Shown piece after piece: positions 9,522 through 19,066 of a stretch of 64,000 nt of DNA. The translations under genes were made by a program, and so were the position numbers. Positions within the stretch are counted from its first letter, which is position 1. Each line of letters starts with the position of its first letter. The stretch comes from Helichrysum umbraculigerum (taxonomy: Eukaryota; Streptophyta; Magnoliopsida; Asterales; Asteraceae). Below the pieces are notes generated by a model, which searched no databases, had not been told where the DNA came from, and saw nothing but the letters and a program-made list of their open reading frames with translations. The stretch is taken from contig CATIUR010000002.1 in NCBI GenBank assembly GCA_949592205.1, positions 135,978,090 through 136,042,089 on the forward strand, written 5' to 3'.

Positions 9522-9739
9522 CAGTCAATCCATGACTGTGTCACGGTTTGTTATCATAGTCACATCCTGACTATTTCGTTTGTTCGAGTTATAGTTTTAT
9601 TGTTGTTACAGGGTAACCGTTTACTTTGTAGTCCACCCGAGACTAGATAGTTGTCACATAGTGACCGTTTAGTGGATAGTCCTATCAGGACTAAGTAATT
9701 TGTGAACATTCAGTTGGTCCAGTTTGCTGAACGCAAACT
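9522..9739. repeat. Hairpin cluster between gag and PPT, TR-GAG#1
   Basis: Perfect stems: CAGTCA-ATCCA-TGACTG (9522-9538), ATAGTCA-CATCC-TGACTAT (9556-9574), TAGTC-CACCCGA-GACTA (9629-9645), GTCAC-ATA-GTGAC (9653-9665), TAGTCCT-ATC-AGGACTA (9677-9693), AGTTTGC-TGAAC-GCAAACT (9721-9739). The equivalent region of TR-GAG#2 (about 34120-34340) keeps most of these with changed loops or stem ends. No ORF here. Confidence 0.8.
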
Positions 9740-9905
9740 TTGAGTTTTACGTTGTCCTAGGCTAACTAGCCCTAAGATGTCATCGATATTAGTTTGATAA
9801 AAATGATATCTGGGATAATAAGTACGTGTTTAGCGAATTTATAATTGAAGGGTTATGTTTTCGAGAAGAAATTGTACTTACATTATCGTTGGAGATTTAT
9901 TCGAT

Positions 9906-10904
9906 TTACTCGGAGTCGATTAAGTGAATTTTACGTCTTTTTGGGCAGTCCTTCTTGTAATGACCGGGTTCCTTACATTTGAAGCATATCCTTCGAGAGT
10001 CGGGATTGGCGGGAACTCTACAGTTCCGGATTACGTGTCCATATCGTTGGCATCTTTCGCAGGGTAATCCGCATAATCCGTCATGATGACGTTTACAGCC
10101 GTGACAAAATGGTTTGTTACCCGCATAGCCTTGTCTTTCGTTGGGTTCGACAGCATAGTACCCCAAGGGTTCAGGTTGATTGGTTGGATTTTGACTAGAG
10201 CTGGAATCCCCACTCCATTTTGTTAGGTTGTTTTCGGTTGCAGTGGCTTCGCGTCGTTCCCTCTGTGCCATAAGTCTGTGGGCCATACGAATGGCCTCTT
10301 CAATAGTAGCGGGTTTAGAGGCGGTGACCATTCCCTCAATTAGTAGCGGGAGTCCACCGGTGTACCTTGCGATTTGTTGACCTTCAGGGTTTACTATGGT
10401 TGGGCACAAGTGTGCTAGTTGTTGGAAACGATTGGTATATGTTTCGATGTCGTTGTCTTTTACGGTGAGGTGCCAAAGTTCGTCCTCAAGTTTGTGAAGT
10501 ACTTCGATGGGACAATACTTGTCCTTCATGATTCGTTTCAGGTCTTCCCACGGAAGTTCGTGAGCAGTGTCGATTCCTACTGTTCGGGCGTAAAAATTCC
10601 ACCAGGTAGAGGCATCATCCTGGAGGGTGTATGTGGCGTACAAGACCTTGCAGTCGTCAGGGCAGTTGCACACGTGGAAAATAGATTCCATTTTCTCGAA
10701 CCATCGAATTAATCCGATAGCTCCTTCAGTACCAACGAAGTTTGGTGGTTCGCACCTCAGGAAATCCTTAAAAGTGCAAGGCTTTACTTGGTTCTGAGCA
10801 GCTAGGGTCGCAGTCACTGCTTGATTAATGATTTGATCGTGCTCAGCTTGCGTGAAAGTTCGTCGTTTATGAGGCATGATTCTTGAACAAGAATGAAATG
10901 ACAA
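9906..10904 (-). CDS. gag: Gag protein of TR-GAG#1 (capsid plus zinc knuckles)
   Basis: 332 codons; by comparison with TR-GAG#2 and G0 the likely start is the inner ATG at residue 10 (MPHKRRTFTQAE, nt 10877). Retrotransposon-gag capsid core at about residues 50-205: PPNFVGTEGAIGLIRWFEKM, DDASTWWNFY, YTNRFQQLAHLCP and YTGGLPLLIEGMV. Nucleocapsid at the C-terminus: a CHGCKRHHDGLC variant finger followed by two canonical CX2CX4HX4C knuckles (CERCQRYGHVIRNC and CFKCKEPGHYKKDC). The protein forms the particle and binds element RNA. It stops right after the last knuckle, where a gypsy polyprotein would run on into protease; no pol follows. The frame is intact, so selection or recent origin is likely. 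Confidence 0.92.
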   Translation of the reverse strand: MSFHSCSRIMPHKRRTFTQAEHDQIINQAVTATLAAQNQVKPCTFKDFLRCEPPNFVGTEGAIGLIRWFEKMESIFHVCNCPDDCKVLYATYTLQDDASTWWNFYARTVGIDTAHELPWEDLKRIMKDKYCPIEVLHKLEDELWHLTVKDNDIETYTNRFQQLAHLCPTIVNPEGQQIARYTGGLPLLIEGMVTASKPATIEEAIRMAHRLMAQRERREATATENNLTKWSGDSSSSQNPTNQPEPLGYYAVEPNERQGYAGNKPFCHGCKRHHDGLCGLPCERCQRYGHVIRNCRVPANPDSRRICFKCKEPGHYKKDCPKRRKIHLIDSE

Positions 10905-12442
10905 AGTGTGAGATCTTTATTCAAAGATTTTGACTTTTATAGTTGTATACTCGGATGTAAAAGTGATAGTTATCCAGAAACCACTTAAGGTATTCTTATG
11001 AAAGTCCTCGGACTTTGAAATTTTTAAATGTATAGTCGTACTAATGACCTAGTTGCGTATTATATGTAGTTCGACCAAAACTAATGGTATTATCGTAGTC
11101 TATCAGACTGTAATGTAGTACTAAGGTACTATAGATGTAATCCCAATAAATTAGAGGGTATTCATCGAATGAGGCATCACATGCCTTAGTAGTAGTGGTG
11201 TGGCACTTCGTGCCTAGTAAAGTACTCGCGTATGCGTATAAGTGTACAAGTGCCTATAGCGAGTGTTCCTACGTAAAGTAATCAAGTGGGACACCTCGTG
11301 TCCAGTAGAGTAGTCATAGATACATATATGGTGTACACGTAACTATACAAGTATACGTGCGTAGTAAAAGTCAGGTGTGGCATCTCCTGCCCAGTTAAGT
11401 AAATGTATATGTATATATAAGTCGTACATGTAACTATAACAAGTCCACATGCATATTGAGAGTAGCACCTAGTGCTGAAGTGTAGTGCCTAAAGCACTGG
11501 AGTGTAGTAACAACGTACTGTAATGCAGTGCTATCAGCACAGTAAGGGAAATGCCAATGTATTGTGATTGTAGTACTGAAGTACTATGAAATGCAGCACC
11601 ACGTGCCGTAATGAAGTGCCCGCGGCACCGAAATTGCAGTACCCACGTACTGTGAATGTAGCACCAATGTGCCAAATGCAGTATAAACATACTGTGTAGT
11701 TGCAGCACCACGTGCCGTGTGTTGTTTGATTGTAGCCCTAAGGCCAAAATATGTTGAAGTTATGTGATTTCCCAAATGTAGCACAAAGGCTAGAATGTGA
11801 GTGCCGAGGCACTGAGGTATTGAGTTGATTGATCCAAATGATCAAGTTGTGATTGAGATAAATAATTTGTTGTGGACTTAGTCAACACTAATCCAATTGT
11901 GACCAGCACGGTCAAAGGTGAAAGATTCGTTGGTTTGTCTTAAATTTTCGTGGATGTTTAGCATGTGTGGGTTTCCATTCCCATTGAATACGGTTGTACC
12001 TCCTTCCCGAGGTTCAGTGATATATGTGATATCCTCCTATACGTACATACGGAGGAAGATGTCGAGTCGTGATAGTTAGGAAGACGGCGATGTGCCTCTT
12101 CACGAGTAAATGATAGTACAGCGGAATTTAGTTGTATATACCAAGTATATATTTGATACGTAGAAGTAGTATACATGTAAGGCCTATTCATATATACCTA
12201 CAGTACATATAATAGCCTAGGATGTCTAGCACATAACAATCAGAGTCAACTACGCATTCCTGTTTCAGTATAACCCCTTTCAGATCTTACATCATCTTTA
12301 TTTAATTGTACATAGTTAGCTACGCTATGTTAAATTAAACTCGTATGATGTAATTCCTGAACCAGTCATACCTAATGAGGAATACTGCCTAACGGTCATA
12401 GTCTAGGCCCACTAAATGCAACCTAGTTCACTATAACCTTAG
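10905..12442. other. Leader of TR-GAG#1 between PBS and gag (no ORF of note)
   Basis: About 1.54 kb without a convincing reading frame. Its centre (11117-11813) is an array of short hairpins described separately. The PBS-proximal part (11830-12440) is shared with TR-GAG#2 at high identity, including the GAAGACGGCGAT and AGCCTAGG-type blocks. Confidence 0.75.
11117..11813. repeat. Array of sequence-variable, pairing-conserved hairpins (TR-GAG#1 leader)
   Basis: At least fifteen short inverted repeats, about one per 25-45 bases, each next to an ATGYAG-like linker. Examples with exact positions: AGTAC-TAAG-GTACT (11117-11130), GGCAC-TTC-GTGCC (11202-11214), GGACAC-CTC-GTGTCC (11289-11303), AGCAC-CTA-GTGCT (11464-11476), AGTGC-CTAAA-GCACT (11484-11498), AGTAC-TGAA-GTACT (11572-11585), GTGCC-CGC-GGCAC (11616-11628), CAGTAC-CCAC-GTACTG (11637-11652), GCAC-CAAT-GTGC (11661-11672), CAGTAT-AAAC-ATACTG (11679-11694), AGTGC-CGAG-GCACT (11800-11813). 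Stems switch between GTAC, GCAC, GTGC and GTAT, but both arms change together. Confidence 0.85.
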
Positions 12443-12454
12443 GCTCTGATACCA
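12443..12454 (-). other. Primer-binding site of TR-GAG#1 (tRNA-iMet)
   Basis: On the minus strand TGGTATCAGAGC, complementary to the 3' end of plant initiator Met tRNA. It lies 3 bases inside the 5' LTR, as in most plant gypsy elements. Confidence 0.92.
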
Positions 12455-14324
12455 ATCTGTAACACCCTCAAATTTCGGTTTGCGGAAGCGATCGGGTCGG
12501 GTGTTACCAAATTAAATATCACAGCATAAGATACATAATGAACGACTCTAAATGAGACGTTTGAAAATAATTATACATTTATCAAAATAGAACGTTTACA
12601 ACGTGGCAAGTTTAATAGAAATTTCAAATACCTAATTTGAAAATACAAAAGTAAATGCAGAGTAGTCCCAATTGTTTGAAATCATGCGACTCGAGCTAGC
12701 ATAATCTTGTAGAAATCCTAATCCTGCTGGGCACCTGAGAACACATGCTAAAACAGGTCAGCTATAAAGCTGGTGAGTTCATAGGATTGTTAGTTGAAAT
12801 CATGATGTAATAAAACTCTGTATGTTTTGAAAAGTCGTTTCAAATTCAGCCAGCTTGATAAGTATTATATTGAAGTTTGTAACACCAATGTGTACACGTC
12901 TAATCGAGGTATCTCATACCTAATTGTTCTAGTCATGTACCTAAGTACATATAAATAAATATGGCATTCCATGCCTTGATACCTAAGAGGTAGTTGTGTC
13001 GATAAACGTAAGGCAATACCTGCCTATAACTATTTATTTGATTTCATGACCGCGTCGTATGATAACAAGTAATTATAGTCCCGCAGAACTATGATTTAAT
13101 ATATGATGTGTTGCATCCAGCAACAAATGATTGTAGATCCGCAGATCTATGTTTTAATACATGATGTGTTGCATCCAGCAACAAATGATTGTAGATCCGC
13201 AGATCTATGTTTGAAAACGTTTAACGTGTCCGTTTACCCGATTAGCATAAGCTAACCCGGACTTGAATTGAGCTAACGGCCTCGCGTGGCAGCACCACCG
13301 ATCCGTTAACTTATTGTGAATCCCGAGTATCACTAACTGATCCATTGATTGAAATTTCGTCCACTGCAATACCGTGGTTTCTTTTTGTGCCCACTTTACC
13401 GTGGCATCGTTTTTGGAATTGCTCGCAGCAATTTGTGATTGAGCCGGCAGTACAACGACATGCCCGACTAAGTTGTTTGAGAGCCAGCAGTACTCGACAT
13501 GCCTGACTAAGTAGGTCGTATAATAGTATGTAGATATTCATCAGATGACACCCCCACGGTTGGATTACATCCTGAGCCGGGGGACCATCCCTGGTTGGAT
13601 TACATCCTGAGCCAGAGTCGTCACCAGTTGAGTTGTATTAATATAAGAAGTCTGTACTAACGTGTGATCATATTGTATACTCCTAGCCTAAAGCCTAGCA
13701 AGTATATATAACAGAGTCTTGAGAAAATGTTCACTTAGGTTTAGTTCCCATTCTAGTGAAAATGAAGTGTGTCGACAGTTTTAGTTCTTAAAGAATAACT
13801 AAACTTGTAACAGTATAGATGTTGTCCAGTGCAGGTAGAACTAACTAGTTCTAATGTATTCAATGATATTGTCCCGTGACAATATGGCCAAAGATTTTGA
13901 TAACTAAATCAAGTTATGTGTTGGTAATCGTCTTCCAAAGACCTAACTGGGTGCAATTGTAACCTATCTAGGTTAAGTATTGATATTGTCCTAAAACAAT
14001 ATTTCGGGTGTAATTCCTAAGTATTACACATTTTGTATTTCATACAGTAATAAAATAGTTGTGAGTTATAAACGATTATTAATATAATTCGAAAACAGAA
14101 ATTGAGCATGTGTTTCACCCCGAAAATAGTAAAACAGTTGAAAGAGTGGGGCTATGAAACTCACCTGTGAGTTGTTAGCGATGCGATGATACGCGCGTCG
14201 TCCGAATGGTAACCTTCTAGTGTCCTAAACACGTGAGGTTATATAAGTATGAGACAAATCAGTTTGTCTAAGCGAGTTGTTCATGTATGCATTTGTTGTT
14301 GAAGTCTGGGAATGGTGTACGGGG

Positions 14325-14405
14325 GTCCGGGGGCAGCGCCCCTGGTAGCGGGGTCCAAGGGGTGGCAACCCCTGGCGGAGTCCAAGGGGCAGAGCCCCTG
14401 GCTGG
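14325..14405. repeat. GGGG(N)CCCC hairpin block in LTR
   Basis: Successive GC hairpins GGGGGCAGCGCCCC, GGGGTGGCAACCCC and GGGGCAGAGCCCC, each followed by TGG and separated by GTCCAAG-like linkers. I have met this kind of block in other plant LTRs. Absent from the deleted partner LTR and from TR-GAG#2. Confidence 0.7.
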
Positions 14406-14548
14406 GGTCGAGCTGCCAGGTCAGCTTGGAAAATTTTTATTTCTACTACTTTGCTTTAAAGAAAACGCATTCGAAATCCAAATTCGGGTAAAATCGAGTG
14501 GTAAAATTTGGTTGTCAATACTTACTGAAAAACATAGGTTTTTAAGGT

Positions 14549-14790
14549 TCTGCGACGTCAGATGCGACGTCAACTGCGACGTCAGAGGCGACGTAGGGTC
14601 TTGCGTCGCTATGTGCGACATTCGCAAGTCAATGCGACGTTATGGGCTACGTCGCTATATGCAACGTCAGTGTTTAGTGCGACGTAAGGGTTGACGTCGC
14701 TATATGCGACGTTCGCAATTTCATGCGACGTTGAGCTGCGACGTTGGCTGCGACGTCGCAGCACTGTTTTCGGTCCAAATGGGACGTCGT
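14549..14790. repeat. TGCGACGT / ACGTCGCA bidirectional motif array in 5' LTR
   Basis: About fifteen copies of GCGACGT or its reverse complement in 240 bp, often as inverted pairs (for example GACGTCGCTATATGCGACGTTC). In TR-GAG#2 the same LTR position carries TGCGACACA / TGTGTCGCA instead, so the core TGCGAC is kept and the tail is replaced throughout the array. Confidence 0.85.
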
Positions 14791-15403
14791 CGTCTGTTCG
14801 ACGATTTCAAGATCCAAATCGAGTTTTGGCTCGATTTTTGGGTGTTTTGATGTTATAGAAAGCTTCTAGCATGTATTTTGAAGTAATCTAAGTAATTTAT
14901 AGAATGAGAAACGATTTCTAGAGAGATAAAGTGAGAAATCTTACTTTTTGATGAAAATGGAGATGAAGATGATGGTGAAGGAGATGAAGATGATGATGAG
15001 CTCCTAAAATGACGATGATTATGATGATTCCGATTTTTGATGATGATGATATTGTTGTTGATGTTGTTGGTTGTTGTTGTTGTTGTTGTTGTTGTTGTTA
15101 GAGAATGAGAGAGAGATAGGGATGAGAAAAAGAAGAAGAAAATGAAAATGAAAGAGTGGAATGGGGGTGGGTTGGTTTAGGCCGGCTCATCCCCAACCAT
15201 GTGGGTATTTTGTCCACAATTGCAGTATAGAATACCCGTGTTTTTGTACCCGAAGGTAAAATAAATTTAATACTTTACTTTCATGATTTTGTTTATATTA
15301 TTTCGTAAATATTTTAAATAAAATATTTCATTTGAACCATAAAAATGTAATTAATTAAAGTTTAAAATTGGCGCGAAATTTGACTTTTTGACCAGGTGTT
15401 ACA

Positions 15404-15919
15404 AACAATCTCCATGGTCTCAGAAGTGTCTTCCATTTGATTTTGGGTACGGTTAACGGTTACAGATAGATCTTCCTGATCTAGGTAGATTTGTGCAATG
15501 CGGCCCTGAGCCGTTAGCATCCAGCTTTCTCGAGTTTCTTGAAGTTCGATTTCCATGTCATGTAGCCTGCTCTCATGACGATGTACTCGAGCAGCTAACA
15601 CCGGAACAGTGAGGTGTGTTGGTTCTTGTGTGTACGGAGAGAGATCCATAGCTGAATATTCTCCGACATCGTCGGGGATCTCAATGTGTTCTTCAATCCT
15701 CCAGGTGGCCATAGCCGTAGGTAACCAGCTCCATTGACGAGCGATTGCTCGTTGGCGAGCTGAAGTAGGTGTGTTACCAGTAGTAGCAGGATTGGCATAG
15801 GGACTAGCTCGGCGCGAGCTACCGGTGCGTCTAGTCACTAGGGATTCCGAGTGGCTACGACGTGAGCGAGAGAGAGATGATGAAGTACGTATAGTTTGTC
15901 TAGATGATAAGTCCGCCAT
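15404..15919 (-). pseudogene. N-terminal part of the G0 leader ORF (split by TR-GAG#1)
   Basis: It starts MADLSSRQTIRTSSSLSRSR at 15919, about 310 bp inside the G0 primer-binding site and upstream of where G0 gag begins. A basic Ser/Arg-rich N-terminus is followed by a predicted helical, coiled-coil-like part (RVHRHESRLHDMEIELQETR). The frame is open up to the TR-GAG#1 insertion at 15404-15410 and resumes at 7720. I do not recognise a domain. A small ORF ahead of gag is not standard for gypsy elements, so it may be an accessory protein. A promoter is not visible beyond the LTR. Confidence 0.65.
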
Positions 15920-16229
15920 TTCTGTGGCAAGAATGTTTCAAGAAGTGAGGCCTATATATATAAATCATATATAATATAGCCTAGTGTGTCTAGCACAAAC
16001 AAGTATAAGTCCCGTTTCTCTCGTGGTAAGAGTCAACTAGTGTATCCCTGTTCAACATGACCATTTCAGCTTTCACATCATCTTTCCTTAATTGTACATA
16101 GTTGATCAGGCTATGTTAAATTAAAGTCGTATGATGAAATACCTGAACCAGTCATACTTAATAAGGAAATACAGCCTAACGGTCATAGTCTAGGCCCAAT
16201 AAATGCAACCTAGTTCGCTATAACCTTAG

Positions 16230-16241
16230 GCTCTGATACCA
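16230..16241 (-). other. Primer-binding site of gypsy G0 (tRNA-iMet)
   Basis: TGGTATCAGAGC on the minus strand, 3 bases inside the G0 LTR, identical to the sites of both TR-GAG elements. Confidence 0.9.
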
Positions 16242-16244
16242 ATC

Positions 16245-18538
16245 TATAACACCCCCAAATTCACTGTTTAGCGGAAGCAAGCTTTGGGGTGCTACTAATC
16301 AAATATCACAGCACAAAAGTAAAGCAAACGACATCTATATGCAACGTTTGTAAAATAGTTACATTTCCATAAATAAAATGTTTGAAAACATAGTGTTTTC
16401 GGTTACAAAAATGAAGTTCCATAGAGCCCACGCGTATATTGGGAGATTCTATTACATAATCATAATATACAAAAGATAATTCTAAGAATCTCCGTTAGAT
16501 GCAAGGTAGAAATCATGCGACTCTAGCTAGTGTCCAGGTATAATCCTACTCCGTCAGTGTACCTGAGATACAAAGCTAAAAAGTGTCAACCAAAAAGGAT
16601 GGTGAATCTTACAGGTTTATTAATAAGTAATCGTTATGAACCACAAGTATGTACCAGAGTTGCTAACCAGTAAGTAAGTAATCAAGTAAATCAGTAAGTC
16701 ATCACAAATGCCATGAGCTCACAAGTTGAAGCTTAACAATGTAGTGTGAAGGGTACAATCAAGTACCGTATCACGTACCCCCGTGAGTGCTATCTGAACA
16801 CTCATATGTAACAAATACTAATATGCCTGTTTCTACGGTGAAATCCGTGGTAGCGCTACTACCCCAAGCAGGGATTGTCAGTCCCAAATGGATCCATCTA
16901 CTAGTAATCGCGCTTAAGTCCATAACTAACAACTTATAATAGGAGGCTTTCAGTGGATAAAAGTAACTCATGCAATGTGTGTAAGAAAAGTAGAATAGTC
17001 AGTCCAGTACTTGTGTTCACGTGTAAATCAGTAAGCTAAGTATCTCAGCCCAATAGTAAAGACATTAAAAGTGGGGCTGTAAGACTCACCTGAGTCTAGC
17101 AAGTATGTCTGGTAAATCAAACAAGGAAAGCGGATGTAAGTCCGTATGTGGTTCTCCGAACCCTGCAACCTTCTGGCGCCCGAAACGCACAAGGTTGTAA
17201 GTAAATAAGTAAATAAGTTCGTGTCTTAAAAGATCACCCATGCTAGTTGTCCACTCAACTAGGATATGTCTAAGTGTTTGTTTAGTAATTCATTTGTAGT
17301 TTGAAAACAAGTATGGCCCGTTGGTGACGGTGTGTAATAATAATTCTCAAAAGCATTATTATGTTTCGCTTCAATTTTTACACTCATAAAAGTGATTGTT
17401 AACCATTCTAGCATTGGTTTAATATCGTATTGATTAATTATCATCATTTGGTAACCATTTTGAGTAAATTTCAAAGTGCTGAAATATGTTGACCAAGTTT
17501 GACCGCGGACGCAGATCTCATCTCGCAGGGCAGATCTCATCTCGCAGGGCAGATCTCATCTCGCAGGGCAGATCTCATCTCGCAGGGCAGATCTCATCTC
17601 GCAGAGCAGATCTCATCTCGCAGAATCGGCTGTTAGCGATTTTTTTGAGTAGATTTCGATTTTAAAGCATTTTTAATGGGGTTTTTGGACATAAACTTGT
17701 TAGGTGGACCTATAAACATGAAAATACAAGTGTTTTAAGTAATATCTCATACCTAACTTGGCGAATTGAGAATCGAAGATGGGATGAGATGATGATGATG
17801 ACCTTGATGCTCTTGCTCCTTTGACGATGATGATGGCCGATTATGATGATGAACATAGTGTTGTTGTTTCAGTTTTTAGAGAGAGAGAGATGGAGGTAAG
17901 GTAGAGAGGGGTATGAGAGAAATTGGTGTAGGTGTGTGTGTGTAAAATGAAAGGAAATCGAGAAGAAATGGAATATAAAGGGGGATTTTGGGTGGGTCGG
18001 TTGGGGCTGAGTTTGGGCCGACCCAAATGGGTCTCGGGTCAAGTATTCTTGTTTCCCAATTTCGTGTTACAACTCGTAGTCGGTTAAGTCCCGTAGTATT
18101 TTAAGAGCTAAAAATATATTAATGTATATCCAAAATATTATTAGCCGAAGTATTTTATCAAAACACTTTATTTCAAGTTATAGAACTATGAAAACATAAT
18201 TTGGTTATCATTCACTTGTTGGGCGCGTTTCGTGTGCTTTCGTCACATTCGGAGTGTTTTTAGACAATAAGAAATACGTGTAATATATTTTCATAATATA
18301 TTAATGCAAATAATGCTTGTTTGGATAATTCCACATTATTTAAAAGTTTTGTCACCAACGTCCATTATAAGTAATGTCGGACCTCGTCCGGTTCATATTC
18401 ATATGATTTAAACAAATCGCGTACGCGTGTGTGTAATTACACAAAATGTCACATATATTTAGCCTAAAACAAAACTAAATACACGTAATTACAAGTAGTT
18501 TAGGCACTAATTAAAGCCCTAAATTGGCGGGTGTTACA
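16245..18538 (-). mobile_element. 5' LTR of gypsy G0
   Basis: About 2294 bp from TATAACACCCCC (first G mutated to A) to GGGTGTTACA, confirmed by the adjoining PBS. Architecture resembles the TR-GAG LTRs: a tandem array (17511-17624), then a GATGATGATG stretch (17790-17850), a pyrimidine-rich segment and an AT-rich outer end. Sequence identity to the TR-GAG LTRs is low except at the ends. Confidence 0.85.
17511..17624. repeat. 19-bp tandem array in G0 LTR
   Basis: Six copies of CAGATCTCATCTCGCAGGG in a row, the last two with single changes. It contains the AGATCT palindrome. Confidence 0.9.
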
Positions 18539-19066
18539 CGTTAAGACCCGAGCCCGTTGTGACCCGAACCCATTTTAACCCGGCTGCCCGAACCCACCCA
18601 CCCGCCCGATTTGCCAGTACTAATATTGTGTCATGTGTACAAAGAGAATGCTCTACATGTACAAAACTCATTTACCCCCCAACATCAATTATCTTACAAA
18701 CGACAAACCGAAAAATTATGCAGCATTTTCTCCTCTTCGATTTGCCGTCCCTCAAGGCATACTTTCGACAAGTTTTTTTTTCATCTTTTTTGGTGGGTTT
18801 CACATTTACTAACACATGTGTTAAAGTGTTGCGTTTAGGGTTTAGGCTTTGGGGTTTGGGGTTAGGGTTTAGGGTTGGGGGTTTAGGGTTCCGACTATAT
18901 ATGCTTAACTCAACCGATCGTTTTTATTTCGACGGATTATTATTAACAAATAGATAATACAAGTGAAAAAAGTTTGTAAATCATAACACATACATTAATA
19001 TGCAAAGGGTGGGAGTTGATTAAAATAACGTTATGTGAAGGAAATAATTGTAGTGGCAACTTTTTA
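18539..19066. other. Non-coding stretch with degenerate telomere-like repeats
   Basis: GC-skewed GACCCGAACCC motifs at 18545-18610, then sequence with no convincing gene. At 18833-18892 a block of GGTTTAGGGTTT-like units (TTTAGGG variants) resembles decayed plant telomere repeats. The ORF overlapping it is low-complexity. Confidence 0.5.

Larger units (their letters stand above)
12458..15403 (-). mobile_element. 5' LTR of TR-GAG#1 (full length, 2946 bp)
   Basis: Bounded by TGTAACACCC and GGTGTTACA. It holds hairpins (12907-13210), a GC-rich block of GGGG...CCCC hairpins (14325-14405), the TGCGACGT array (14549-14790), a GATGATGAAG/TTG microsatellite stretch (14950-15100) and an AT-rich outer end. 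The ORF-like stretch at 14287-14694 is array sequence, not a gene. Confidence 0.93.
7721..15405 (-). mobile_element. TR-GAG#1: gag-only (non-autonomous) gypsy LTR element
   Basis: Complete element on the minus strand: 5' LTR 15403-12458, PBS 12454-12443, 1.5-kb hairpin-rich leader, gag 10904-9906, 0.5-kb 3' region, PPT 9397-9385, 3' LTR 9384-7721. The internal part is only about 3.07 kb and has no protease, RT, RNase H or integrase frame, so it must be mobilised in trans; this fits the class called TR-GAG in plants. TSD CAATC at 7716-7720 and 15406-15410, with two extra bases (AA, 15404-15405) inside the right copy. The LTRs differ by only a handful of substitutions where they align, so insertion is recent. 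The 3' LTR has lost about 1.28 kb. Confidence 0.9.
7066..18538 (-). mobile_element. Older Ty3/gypsy element G0, 5' part (interrupted by TR-GAG#1)
   Basis: Read on the minus strand: 5' LTR (18538-16245), PBS (16241-16230), leader, a first ORF starting at 15919, then a gag start at 7253. TR-GAG#1 (7721-15405) splits the first ORF. 7254-7539 is the spacer between that ORF and gag. The gag stops after 43 codons, close to the end of the Sirevirus LTR, so the rest (protease, RT, integrase, 3' LTR) is lost or lies beyond the copia element. The LTR start is mutated (TATAAC instead of TGTAAC), consistent with greater age. Confidence 0.8.

Noticed and set aside
11117..11813. CRISPR-like array
   Set aside because: Repeats are too short and variable, no spacers of constant length, and the context is a plant retrotransposon.
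12443..12454. tRNA gene at the PBS-like sequence
   Set aside because: Only the 12-base complement of the tRNA 3' end is present; no cloverleaf around it.
14287..14694. 135-codon ORF in the TR-GAG#1 LTR
   Set aside because: Built from GGGG/CCCC hairpins and GCGACGT repeats; disrupted in other LTR copies.
18559..18957. 132-codon ORF
   Set aside because: C-terminal half translates telomere-like TTTAGGG repeats; no domain.
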